Source: Peptoniphilus_B koenoeneniae
Lineage (GTDB): Bacteria; Bacillota; Clostridia; Tissierellales; Peptoniphilaceae
Direction: 5' to 3'
DNA length: 64,000 bases
Assembly (NCBI RefSeq): GCF_030812875.1
Contig: NZ_JAUSTN010000005.1
Coordinates: forward strand, 1 to 64,000
Part shown: positions 11,201 to 17,218 of the stretch, piece by piece
Layout: each line of letters begins with the position of its first letter
Position numbering within the stretch: position 1 is the stretch's first letter
Position numbers and translations under genes: made by a program
The notes under the pieces: model-generated
Database searches by the model: none
What the model was told of the DNA's origin: nothing
Seen by the model: the letters and a program-made list of their open reading frames with translations, nothing else

Positions 11201-11818
11201 AACTTCCGCTCTTGTAATGGAATTGTTTACTTTAAAAGTTCCATCAGGGTAGCCTTTCATATATCCTTTTGATATTACAAATTTTATTGCATCTTTTGCC
11301 CATGATGGCACGTCTTCTTTTAAGTCTACTTTATTTTCCTCTTCTTTATTGTTTAACTCTTCACTATTTTCATTGGTAAAGATTTTATAAAGTAACATTG
11401 CCGTTTCAGCCCTGGTAATATTTGCATTTGGTCTAAAAGATCCATCTGGGTATCCAGATATGTAATTTTCCCCCACTGCAATTGAAATTCCTTCATAATA
11501 CCATGAACCTACTTCAACATCATTAAATTTTACATTTGCTTTTTTATGAAAACCAAACGACTCATTTAGTATGCTAACAAATTCTGATCTTTTTATTTTA
11601 TTATCTGGCAGAAATCTATTATCTCCATAGCCTTTTAATATTCCTTTTTTTACTAAGTTAGAAATTCCCTTTTCTGCCCAATGTTTTTTAGAAACATCAG
11701 TAAATTCACTTGAATTTTTTGTATTATCTGCAAAAGTTGATACTGGAAATGCAGATAATAAAACAATTACTGATAATAAAATTGATAAAATTTTAGAAAA
11801 ATTCTTATTTTTTTTCAT
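5279..11818 (-). CDS. Giant SLH-anchored surface protein with caspase-like peptidase domain
   Basis: A 2179-residue secreted protein. In order: signal peptide (cleavage near STFA, residue 30); three SLH domains (about 39-85, 98-145, 170-211; ITRAE at 134 and 201) that bind pyruvylated wall polymer; a charged KE-rich linker and TPS repeats (about 215-280); an asparagine-rich region like a parallel beta-helix (about 400-600); three modules resembling X2 immunoglobulin-like domains (about 780-1125); one copy of an 80-residue module (about 1134-1230); a peptidase C14/metacaspase-like domain (about 1311-1570); then six more module copies to the end. The caspase dyad is His1390 (YYSGHGN) and Cys1440 (LDSCNAGG), 50 residues apart. 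An EF-hand loop with perfect spacing (DIDKNGKISLEE, 1533-1544) suggests calcium dependence. The ATG follows AAGGAGG. It is monocistronic. Function is unknown; surface proteolysis or self-processing is inferred. Confidence 0.88.
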   Translation of the reverse strand: MKKNKNFSKILSILLSVIVLLSAFPVSTFADNTKNSSEFTDVSKKHWAEKGISNLVKKGILKGYGDNRFLPDNKIKRSEFVSILNESFGFHKKANVKFNDVEVGSWYYEGISIAVGENYISGYPDGSFRPNANITRAETAMLLYKIFTNENSEELNNKEEENKVDLKEDVPSWAKDAIKFVISKGYMKGYPDGTFKVNNSITRAEVCSIINSADNVISKIKEKKQEDKKEQKEEKSKEKTKAQFKIQSNSDKTFGYGSKNDRPNTPSTPSTPSTPNTESNPLAIGEINENFYLLDLSKVDSEEKAKEILKEKYLSSDNYCTGKVFKDNKKVLLYAENLKVKCEKISQIPETIDGIYTDKNGEFVSCNDRSTSGDISLFVGNVKLDMPFKTSKYVLGLKGNKIEGALDLQGATRKIDGLNFYLEKLPAKNMIYASAISQSGTVKDNISDLEITNNSFYFGTNTIAAKNAIRIVTSLEKGYLKINNNTVNGLGADINGKNYQNAAISIITRTKNGTVTEIKNNKISNYGYHGIGATADKEASLSIENNILEGIGQNGIDISMFGRGKDINVKGNIVSKYGSKKIKAKKDFFGKEEEITNKFEVGLGINYIENVYGVKINGKYYSEQKKFLDELYKANTIESKEQNDKNEGVLNCTPIYLGQPYRFKNPIEEINKENSRLQNEELIIVKDDDKDLIIPDNKIKEKTVKSIKIVGNAGGKLVLNSNLKITDNLTIDLPNAILQNNANVEKDKVHIINIKNSDSSEFSIKPQFTNLVFKNSEDLPIEILNIKNSFGQEVTKEKSILTNNVKVFVNGQETKEIEIDDNNDKVIIKKSLLNTLTKASSIKLEYTDGANDVSKIEKSFDLSLTNASSIKAQFENKNVFTFFEKFAPDEGVKIKITEIKDASGKALEISKVNLNNLKVKVSYHEAKANDLAINGDTITVKKSFLDTILSSIYGKEQDMVLSLKDLDNKILDAKTSLKISVINNSSGQAEALSTLTFTQKNAPAAGMIFKIVSLKNSKGENLKADEIDLEKCVDVEPFPVDWKDDSLEKTEDGTIRFNRKYLTIDNENKTVTVKKEYLDKLQINDKDTEFGTKQIIIKYFDEKNGINFRSEKFIIHIKKALKALSNETKVNSNVYNIKNDTINSASKTIDNKTSVSEFIKNILKVNERQTLRVYEEKYIKNNSIDQANIYNYKKSYENIKKGDYLLVTAEDGKAFKAYKIILNNDEQGSLISIKDSAIVTKLGTTFVEIVENTDFENLKNALTIEEGAKISILDQSGVETEKIDDGYKLIAQKDNRTEERVIKIKYLKKTYRALIVANSDYGNKKLNLLGPVNDKKLMKKVFENQEINSNKFDKILVAENVKKAEFLEKIKEAFKGARSNDVSYLYYSGHGNNVNGLSYICTVDPIKDKESQTQAWVSVNELRQALDSIPGTKVLILDSCNAGGFIGKKVDAETQPTPTASSSRTSYAFNESVKRAFNTTSDRSVGYLTTNEYKVLTASSEDEFSFEDKKEGVGKFTKVLAQVAGINGNIIGDIDKNGKISLEEAYKYLEDNVVYTSHIQVFPRNDSYTLFEVGKNAQAMSSDTKISSVKNSENKDNLIIFDKGNQKLIKSGAFEITNKVTVEEFLKNIKKGHENQELNIIKYDNSTKIVKKVTDTLEKLDILEVTAEDGTKATYIITVKENKNKSDILTITSKKDEREIAFYTIIPSRKTISSSIKKITDKTSVKDFLSNIIKGDDRQTLNVIDKNQRIKGDTEFLAVGDVLLVKAENGSKIEYTINLEAKKLTLEFKDDAFKLEDMGGFLGIKILSNKKKLDNNLSTKEFLDLISNKEAFLNIKLNSGITYEPKKDDEKLEKGDYLLVSLKTGGFPQRYTLIVEDAVLIRPGEISKINFGDSFVVDHTNRKISSGKVKLTTDLTLGQFLSYLTNRNEFKSLKIKGLKETDKLKEKSILRIIAKNDTKNRTQTYDLIFSKDVSDPNKEIEADFGNDFEIAKEALVSKIKSKNTKITSKMTVNEFLSKLKNKDRFSEVEIKRGWDLLKETDTLKDGDKLQLTFKKSNSSLSVSETKTYTIELYKGTPLNAPNFAGVYEIGKIKKNEIISGTEKLTSDIKVKDFISKIRNASDYDSIKIQKAYEDNFKNDEDTIESDDTLILKKGDKEAKYFLRNVESSGISVNDLDDID
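10992..11036 (-). repeat. Five 9-bp tandem repeats coding for Thr-Pro-Ser linker
   Basis: Five consecutive 9-bp units (type CTCGGTGTA on the plus strand) encode the TPSTPSTPSTP linker after the SLH domains. The period is a multiple of three, so copy changes would alter linker length without breaking the frame. Confidence 0.85.
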
Positions 11819-11943
11819 AAATCCTCCTTAACGTTTTTTCTCTTTACTAAAGTTTCATTAGAAGTTTATTAAAAATAATCTTTAAAATTTAATTATAATT
11901 ATTAGTATCTAAAAACTTATTTTTTATCTCTTCTTATTTACTG

Positions 11944-12034
11944 TAGTAAAAGATAAATAAATCTAAAATTTATCTCAAAATATTCATTAAATTTTTTAAT
12001 AAATTTTGAGATAAATTATCGATTTATTTTACTA
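11944..12034. repeat. Large imperfect inverted repeat upstream of the SLH-caspase gene
   Basis: The core is a perfect 15-bp inverted repeat (11967-11981 with 12003-12017, 21-nt loop). Outer arms continue it: TAAATC (958-963 of this kb) with GATTTA (12021-12026), and TAGTAAAA (11944-11951) with TTTTACTA (12027-12034), the left side carrying 6 extra bases. It spans the predicted start of transcription of the gene at 11818. Confidence 0.75.
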
Positions 12035-12054
12035 TTTACCCCTCTTTATTTCAA
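12026..12054 (-). promoter_or_regulatory. Predicted promoter of the SLH-caspase gene
   Basis: On the minus strand TTGAAA (12049-12054) and TAAAAT (12026-12031) are spaced by 17 bp. Transcription would begin near 12020, giving a 5' leader of about 200 nt that opens with the 15-bp hairpin at 11967-12017. Confidence 0.5.
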
Positions 12055-12262
12055 TTGCTTTTATTAAATTAATAAAAAAATCAAATATATTTACCACACA
12101 GATTATAAATAAGGTATTATGCAGCAAAAACATATAAAAATAGCTAAATCTTATTTAATTATATGAAATAAAGAATTTTAGGAAACTAGACCTATAAATT
12201 TTCACTCCTGCATAAAAGAATAGAAATTTAAAATAGGAAAATATTAATTTTTCTATAAAATA

Positions 12263-12321
12263 ACAAAGACTCTATAATCTTCATTTGAGGTTTTATTCTC
12301 AAAATATTATAGAGTCTTTGT
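12263..12321 (-). terminator. Terminator of the maoC-thl-crt-hbd operon
   Basis: A perfect 16-bp inverted repeat (12263-12278 with 12306-12321) encloses a second short stem (TTTGAG/CTCAAA). It lies 33 bp past the hbd stop. The long stem compensates for the absence of a clean T-run. Confidence 0.75.
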
Positions 12322-12354
12322 GTTAATGTGAAATTTTAAAATAATTTTATTTAA

Positions 12355-13197
12355 TTATTTACTGTAATCGTAAAATCCTTTGCCTGTTTTTCTTCCAAGT
12401 AGACCTGCTCTTACCATTTTCTTTAAAAGTGTATGTGGTCTATATTTAGAGTCACCAAATTCAGTGTATAATACTTCCATTATTGCAAGTACTACATCAA
12501 GTCCGATTAAATCTCCAAGAGCAAGAGGTCCCATAGGATGGTTTGCACCAAGTTTCATTGCAGTGTCAATATCTTCTGCTGATGCGATTGATTCTGCATA
12601 AATTCCTATTGCTTCATTAATCATAGGAATTAAAATTCTGTTTACTACAAAGCCAGGAGCTTCTGCTACTTCAACAGGTGTTTTTCCTATTTCTTTTGAA
12701 AGTTCTATTATTGTATCTTTAACTTTAGGATCTGTTAATTGACCTGAAATAACTTCTATAAGTTTCATTGCTGGTACTGGATTGAAAAAGTGCATTCCAA
12801 TTACCTTATCTGGTCTTTTTGTTGCAGCTCCAATGTCTGTTATTGAAAGTGAAGATGTATTTGATGCAAGAATTGTTTTCTTGTCGCAAGTTTCGCAAAG
12901 TTCTTTAAAGATTGCTTTTTTTATTGTTGGATTTTCAGTTGCAGCTTCAATTACAAGATCACAATCTTTTATATCGTTTATGTCTGATGAAGTTTTAATT
13001 CTGCTAAGAGCTTTATCTTTTTCTTCTTCAGTCATTTTTTCTTTAGCTACATTTTTTTCGTAACCTTTTTTAATTTTTGCCAATGCACTTTCAAGTGCTT
13101 TAGGATCTATATCCCTAACTATTACATCGTGGTGGCTTGCAAGTACTTGAGCGATTCCTGCTCCCATAGTACCTGAACCTATTACAGCTATTTTCAA
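12355..13197 (-). CDS. hbd: 3-hydroxybutyryl-CoA dehydrogenase
   Basis: Catalyses NAD(P)H-linked interconversion of acetoacetyl-CoA and (S)-3-hydroxybutyryl-CoA. With the TTG start at 13197, preceded by AGGAGG six bases away, the protein is 280 residues, the normal length, and begins MKIAVIGSGTMGAG, placing the dinucleotide-binding loop at the N-terminus as in other Hbd proteins. The longer frame back to 13251 would add 18 charged residues inside crt and is unlikely. The catalytic His lies in HFFNPVPAMKLIEV (about 138). It is the last gene of the operon. Confidence 0.95.
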   Translation of the reverse strand: MKIAVIGSGTMGAGIAQVLASHHDVIVRDIDPKALESALAKIKKGYEKNVAKEKMTEEEKDKALSRIKTSSDINDIKDCDLVIEAATENPTIKKAIFKELCETCDKKTILASNTSSLSITDIGAATKRPDKVIGMHFFNPVPAMKLIEVISGQLTDPKVKDTIIELSKEIGKTPVEVAEAPGFVVNRILIPMINEAIGIYAESIASAEDIDTAMKLGANHPMGPLALGDLIGLDVVLAIMEVLYTEFGDSKYRPHTLLKKMVRAGLLGRKTGKGFYDYSK

Positions 13198-13216
13198 TTT
13201 AAACCTCCTAAGTTTA

Positions 13217-13999
13217 TTATCTATTTTTAAATTCCGGATTTCTTTTTTCAAGAAAGGCTTTCATTCCTTCTTTTTGGTCTTCTGTTGCAAAACAAAGTCC
13301 GAAAGAAGTTCTTTCAATTTCCATGCCAGTTTCTATATCAGCTTGAATTCCGTTGTTTATTGCGCTCTTTGCATATTTAACTGCAAGTTTTGCCTTTGAA
13401 GCAATTGTCTTTGCAAGTTTAATTGCTTGATCTAAAAGTTCTTCCGGCTCATAAATATGATTTACAAGACCTATTCTAAGAGCTTCTTCTGCGTTTATAA
13501 TGTTTGCAGTATAAATTAATTCCTTTGCCATTCCTGGTCCAACTGCTCTTATAAGTCTTTGAGTTCCACCAAAACCTGGTGTTATTCCAAGGCCTACTTC
13601 AGGTTGACCGAATTTTGCTTTTGTTGATGCAAGTCTTATATCGCAAGAAAGAGAAAGTTCACATCCTCCACCAAGAGCAAATCCATTTACAGCTGCTATT
13701 ACAGGTTTAGAATTTCTTTCAACTTGCATAAATACATCCATTCCCAGCTTTCCAAAAGCATAGCCTTCCGCTGCTGAAAGTGGACTCATTTCAGAAATAT
13801 CAGCTCCTGCAACAAAAGCCTTACCTGCTCCTGTTAAAACAATAACCTTTGTTTCTTGGCACTTATCCAATTTTAAAAAGCAATCTGAAAGTTCTTTTAA
13901 AACTTCAGAATTAAGAGCGTTCAAGCTTTTCTCTTTGTTGATGGTAACAAGTTTTACTCCATCACCCTTATCTTCAACTAAAAGATATTTGTAATCCAT
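13217..13999 (-). CDS. crt: Crotonase (3-hydroxybutyryl-CoA dehydratase)
   Basis: A 260-residue enoyl-CoA hydratase/isomerase family enzyme that dehydrates (S)-3-hydroxybutyryl-CoA to crotonyl-CoA. The oxyanion-hole segments AGADISEM and FALGGGCEL and both catalytic glutamates (GGGCE; QPEVGLGITPGFGGTQR) are present. It follows thl by 9 bp and precedes hbd by 19 bp, so it is part of the four-gene operon. Butyryl-CoA dehydrogenase and EtfAB, needed to finish butyrate synthesis, are not in the window. Confidence 0.94.
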   Translation of the reverse strand: MDYKYLLVEDKGDGVKLVTINKEKSLNALNSEVLKELSDCFLKLDKCQETKVIVLTGAGKAFVAGADISEMSPLSAAEGYAFGKLGMDVFMQVERNSKPVIAAVNGFALGGGCELSLSCDIRLASTKAKFGQPEVGLGITPGFGGTQRLIRAVGPGMAKELIYTANIINAEEALRIGLVNHIYEPEELLDQAIKLAKTIASKAKLAVKYAKSAINNGIQADIETGMEIERTSFGLCFATEDQKEGMKAFLEKRNPEFKNR

Positions 14000-14008
14000 A
14001 TTTACTCC

Positions 14009-15190
14009 TTATCTTTCAACTATAAGAGCAGTACCCATACCGCCGCCTATACAAAGAGTAGCAAGTCCTCTTTTTGCATCTCTTTTTTTCATTTCATAAA
14101 GAAGAGTAGTTAAAATTCTTGCTCCACTGGCTCCGATTGGGTGTCCAATTGCAATAGCTCCACCATTTACATTTGTCTTATCTGTATCAAGACCAAGTTC
14201 ATTTATAACAGCTCCTGCTTGAGCAGCAAAAGCTTCATTTGCTTCAACTAAATCTATATCTTCAATTTTTAAGCCTGCTCTTTCAAGAGCTTTTCTTGAA
14301 GAAGGTATAGGTCCTGTTCCCATTATCTTAGGATCAACACCTTCAGTTGCATAAGAAACTATAGTTGCAAGAGGTTCTATTCCAAGTTCTTTAGCTTTTT
14401 CTTCGCTCATAACAACAAGCATAGCAGCTCCATCATTAATACCTGATGCGTTTGCAGCTGTTACTGTACCGCCATCTCTTTTGAAAGCTGGTTTAAGTCC
14501 AGAAATTGATTCCATAGTTACGCCTTCTTTAATGTATTCATCTTCTTCAACTACAGTAACTTTTCCCTTACGACCCTTTACTTCTACAGGAACTATTTCA
14601 TCTTTAAATCTTCCTGTTTTTCTTGCTTCTTCAGCTCTATTTTGACTCATTACTGCAATTTCATCTTGTCTTTCACGAGTGATGTTAAATTGTTCAGCAA
14701 CATTTTCAGCTGTCATTCCCATGTGATAATCATTAAAAGCTTCCCAAAGTCCGTCTTTAATCATTTCATCAACAACTTTTCCATCTCCCATTCTTGCTCC
14801 CCATCTTTCCTTTGGAAGAAGGAAAGGTGCACAAGACATTGATTCAGTTCCACCGCAAAGTATAATATCAGCATCACCATTGGAAATAATTTGAGCTGCT
14901 AAAGAAACTGATCTTAAACCTGAACCACAAACAATATTAATTGTCATTGCAGGGCTAGTATAAGGGATTCCTGCACCAAGAACCACTTGTCTTGCAACGT
15001 TTTGTCCTTGGCCTGCTTGAAGTACGTTTCCTATATATGATTCATCAATCATATCAGGTGTAACATTTGCTCTTTTCATTGCTTCTTTTGCTGCTATAAT
15101 TCCGAGTTCAACAGCTGAAACTGTTTTTAAAGATCCTCCGAATGATCCTACAGGTGTTCTTGCAGCACTTGCTATAACTACTTTTCTCAT
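14009..15190 (-). CDS. thlA: Acetyl-CoA acetyltransferase (thiolase)
   Basis: A 393-residue thiolase condensing two acetyl-CoA to acetoacetyl-CoA, or the reverse. The acyl-accepting Cys88 (INIVCGSGLRS), the active-site His (GGAIAIGHPIGASGAR) and the C-terminal Cys (CIGGGMGTALI) are intact, and length is standard for biosynthetic thiolases. The ATG follows AGGAGG. It stands between maoC and crt in one transcription unit. Confidence 0.95.
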   Translation of the reverse strand: MRKVVIASAARTPVGSFGGSLKTVSAVELGIIAAKEAMKRANVTPDMIDESYIGNVLQAGQGQNVARQVVLGAGIPYTSPAMTINIVCGSGLRSVSLAAQIISNGDADIILCGGTESMSCAPFLLPKERWGARMGDGKVVDEMIKDGLWEAFNDYHMGMTAENVAEQFNITRERQDEIAVMSQNRAEEARKTGRFKDEIVPVEVKGRKGKVTVVEEDEYIKEGVTMESISGLKPAFKRDGGTVTAANASGINDGAAMLVVMSEEKAKELGIEPLATIVSYATEGVDPKIMGTGPIPSSRKALERAGLKIEDIDLVEANEAFAAQAGAVINELGLDTDKTNVNGGAIAIGHPIGASGARILTTLLYEMKKRDAKRGLATLCIGGGMGTALIVER

Positions 15191-15203
15191 TAAAACCTCC
15201 TAA

Positions 15204-15617
15204 TTATTCTCTTGGTGGCATTACAGTAGCCACTCCGTCAAGTACAACTTCTCCTTTTTGATTTGTACAAGTTGTTTGTAATTTTACAATTTTTTCTTTG
15301 ATTATTTCAATAACTTCACAAGTTGCGGTAATGGTATCACCGAAATAAACGGGAGCAGTAAACTTCATTTCTTGAGCCATATAAATTGTGCCAGGCCCTG
15401 GAAGTTGAGTCCCTATAACTGCCGATACCAAACCTACCGTCAACATACCATGGGCAATTCTGCTCTTAAAAGGTGTCTTCTCAGCACTTATTTGATTAAT
15501 ATGAGCAGGATTTAAATCCCCAGTTATTCCCGCATAAAGATATACGTCAGATTCGGAAATTGTCTTTGCAAATTGACCCTTATCACCAATTTTTATTTGG
15601 CTAATCGTCTTTCCCAC
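15204..15617 (-). CDS. MaoC-like (R)-specific enoyl-CoA hydratase
   Basis: A 137-residue hot-dog-fold hydratase. The hydratase-2 motif YAGITGDLNPAH gives Asp34 and His39 as the catalytic pair, as in PhaJ. It would interconvert crotonyl-CoA with (R)-3-hydroxyacyl-CoA, whereas the operon's Crt makes the S form. The frame starts with GTG at 15617 after AAGGAGG. It is the first gene of the operon, 13 bp before thl. Acting on another acyl-CoA is possible. Confidence 0.88.
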   Translation of the reverse strand: MGKTISQIKIGDKGQFAKTISESDVYLYAGITGDLNPAHINQISAEKTPFKSRIAHGMLTVGLVSAVIGTQLPGPGTIYMAQEMKFTAPVYFGDTITATCEVIEIIKEKIVKLQTTCTNQKGEVVLDGVATVMPPRE

Positions 15618-15785
15618 TTTTTATTCCTCCTTAATAAAATACATCACATTTCCAATAAATTTTTACCCTATTAACATATTGATAAACAAAATTTTAAATT
15701 TAATTCTTCTTAATTTTAAAATTGAATTTTTTAGAAAAGCATAAGGTTTATTAAAGAAAAACTAATTAAAATAATCTTTGTTTAT

Positions 15786-15814
15786 ATTATAACAATCATT
15801 TTAATAATATTCAA
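15786..15814 (-). promoter_or_regulatory. Promoter of the maoC-thl-crt-hbd operon
   Basis: Minus-strand TTGAAT (15809-15814) and TATAAT (15786-15791) are 17 bp apart, and the -10 is extended (TGTTATAAT). The predicted 5' leader is about 160 nt. Confidence 0.7.
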
Positions 15815-15884
15815 CAAGTTTTTGTTAAATATTTATCATTGTTTTGTTCTTTTAATAAAATTTAGATTATTCATTAAAAAAATT

Positions 15885-15975
15885 GAATTTGTCCTCCCAC
15901 CTAGACACACGGGCCGATAAACCGGTTCCTAGAAGATTTATAAAGGTTATGGCAAGAATTTAGGATTATTCACAA
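15885..15975 (+). ncRNA. Candidate structured RNA of unknown family
   Basis: Bases 15891-15930 are 24/40 G or C in a region otherwise mostly A and T. Short complementary segments are visible: ACCTAG at 15899 can pair with AGGT at 15945, CTAG at 15901 with CTAG at 15929, and ACGG at 15909 with CCGGT around 15922, suggesting a compact fold. No reading frame covers it. It lies upstream of, not inside, the predicted maoC leader, so a separate transcript is more likely than a riboswitch for that operon. Strand is a guess. I do not recognise the family with certainty; the raiA-type RNA of Firmicutes is one candidate to test. Confidence 0.4.
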
Positions 15976-16038
15976 TAAAAGGATTTAAAAAATTTTAAAA
16001 TGAATTTTAATTTAAAAATAAAGAATAAATTTAAAAAT

Positions 16039-16052
16039 GCTTCACGTGAAGC
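16039..16052. promoter_or_regulatory. Perfect 14-bp palindrome resembling a parS site
   Basis: GCTTCACGTGAAGC is a perfect palindrome with the TTCACGTGAA core of the ParB-binding parS consensus (TGTTTCACGTGAAACA); the outer positions differ symmetrically. I see no other copy in the window. It could instead be the hairpin of a minus-strand terminator, since it is followed there by ATTTTTAAATTT. Confidence 0.4.
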
Positions 16053-16128
16053 GTAAAAAATAAAAAATATATTTTCTATTAAAATTATTAAATTTTATCT
16101 ACAAATGCCTAAATGATTATGCTCAATG

Positions 16129-16137
16129 TGATATAAT
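16129..16137 (+). promoter_or_regulatory. Extended -10 promoter of the Sua5-upp-tagO-wecB run
   Basis: TGATATAAT is a perfect extended -10 element 26 bp upstream of the ATG at 16163. The -35 position is weak, as is usual for extended -10 promoters. Confidence 0.6.
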
Positions 16138-16162
16138 TTCAGAAGATACTCAAGGAGTTATT

Positions 16163-17209
16163 ATGAAAACAAAAATTTTAAAAATTGAAAGTCCAAATGA
16201 TTTGGAAAAAATTAAAATTGCGGCAAAGGCTTTAAGAGATGGAAAACTTGTAGTTTTTCCAACAGAAACTGTTTACGGTTTAGGCGGTGACGGTTTAAAT
16301 CCGAAAACTTGCAAGAACATTTATCTTGCCAAGGGTCGTCCCAGCGACAATCCTTTAATTTTACACATAGCAAGAAATGATCAGCTTGAGGCTCTTGTTA
16401 GAGAAATTCCTGAAGTCGCTAAAAAATGTATGGAAAAATTTTGGCCTGGCCCTCTTACTATGATTTTTAATAGAAGTGATCTTGTTCCTGATGAAGCTAC
16501 AGGAGGTCTTGATACTGTTGCTATAAGGATGCCTTCTCACAAAATTGCCAATGCAATTTTAAATGAAGCTGACATTCCTGTTGCAGCTCCTTCTGCTAAT
16601 ACTTCAGGAAGGCCTTCTCCTACTAATGCAAATCATGTTATTGATGATCTTTTTTCAAAGGTTGATTATATTGTTGATTCCGGTTTTACTGATGTGGGAA
16701 TTGAGTCTACAGTTCTTGATGTTACTGTTGATCCGCCTATGATTTTAAGACCTGGTGGAATCACTCTTGAAATGCTGGAAGATGCTGTCGGAACAGTTTT
16801 AACGGATAATACTGCAATTGATGCAAATGATAAAAGAGTTCCCAAGTCTCCCGGTCAAAAGTATAAGCATTATGCTCCCAAGGCTGAGGCTTATTGTTTT
16901 GCGGGTAATTTAAAAAATATTGTAAATACTATTAATAAAAAAATTAAAGATCAACCGGACAAAAAAATTGCGGTTTTGGCAACGGAGGAGACTCAAAAAG
17001 ACTACCTTGGAGCTTATAAGGTAATAAACCTTGGCTCAAGAGAAAATATGCCTCAAATCGCCCACAATTTGTTCTATGCTTTAAGAGAGTGTGATGAGCT
17101 TAATGTGGATTTAATTTATGCTGAGGGCTTTGAATTTAGAGGTATAGGTACGGGAATTATGAACAGGCTTTTAAAGGCTTGTGGTGGAAAAATTACATTA
17201 GGTTTATAG
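16163..17209 (+). CDS. L-threonylcarbamoyladenylate synthase (Sua5)
   Basis: Makes threonylcarbamoyl-AMP from threonine, bicarbonate and ATP for the t6A37 modification of ANN-decoding tRNAs. The 348-residue length, with an N-terminal YrdC domain (TVYGLGGDG, KGRPSDNPLI) and a C-terminal Sua5 domain after PKSPGQKYKHYAPKAE, marks it as the two-domain Sua5 type rather than short YrdC/TsaC. The ATG follows AAGGAG. The next gene, upp, begins 9 bp later. Confidence 0.95.
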   Translation: MKTKILKIESPNDLEKIKIAAKALRDGKLVVFPTETVYGLGGDGLNPKTCKNIYLAKGRPSDNPLILHIARNDQLEALVREIPEVAKKCMEKFWPGPLTMIFNRSDLVPDEATGGLDTVAIRMPSHKIANAILNEADIPVAAPSANTSGRPSPTNANHVIDDLFSKVDYIVDSGFTDVGIESTVLDVTVDPPMILRPGGITLEMLEDAVGTVLTDNTAIDANDKRVPKSPGQKYKHYAPKAEAYCFAGNLKNIVNTINKKIKDQPDKKIAVLATEETQKDYLGAYKVINLGSRENMPQIAHNLFYALRECDELNVDLIYAEGFEFRGIGTGIMNRLLKACGGKITLGL

Positions 17210-17218
17210 GAGGATTTT

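Larger units (their letters stand above)
11819..12354. other. 536-bp intergenic region
   Basis: No gene is visible in either strand. It holds the SLH-caspase ribosome-binding site (AAGGAGG next to 11819), the inverted repeat 11944-12034, the promoter 12026-12054 and the hairpin terminator 12263-12321 of the hbd operon. The interval 12055-12262 is very AT-rich and shows nothing further I can support. Confidence 0.7.
15618..16162. other. 545-bp intergenic region between divergent operons
   Basis: No gene is visible. In order it holds the maoC operon promoter (15786-15814), a GC-rich block that looks like structured RNA (15885-15975), a 14-bp palindrome resembling parS (16039-16052) and the Sua5 promoter (16129-16137). 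The remainder is AT-rich without recognisable structure. Confidence 0.75.

Noticed and set aside
11078..11272. Plus-strand open frames within the SLH-caspase gene (several between 6315 and 11272)
   Set aside because: They are low-complexity Phe/Leu/Ser-rich translations of the antisense of Lys/Glu/Asp/Asn-rich coding sequence, with no ribosome-binding sites.
13197..13251. Longer hbd frame starting inside crt
   Set aside because: The TTG at 13197 has AGGAGG at ideal spacing and gives the family N-terminus; the extension is charged and unconserved.
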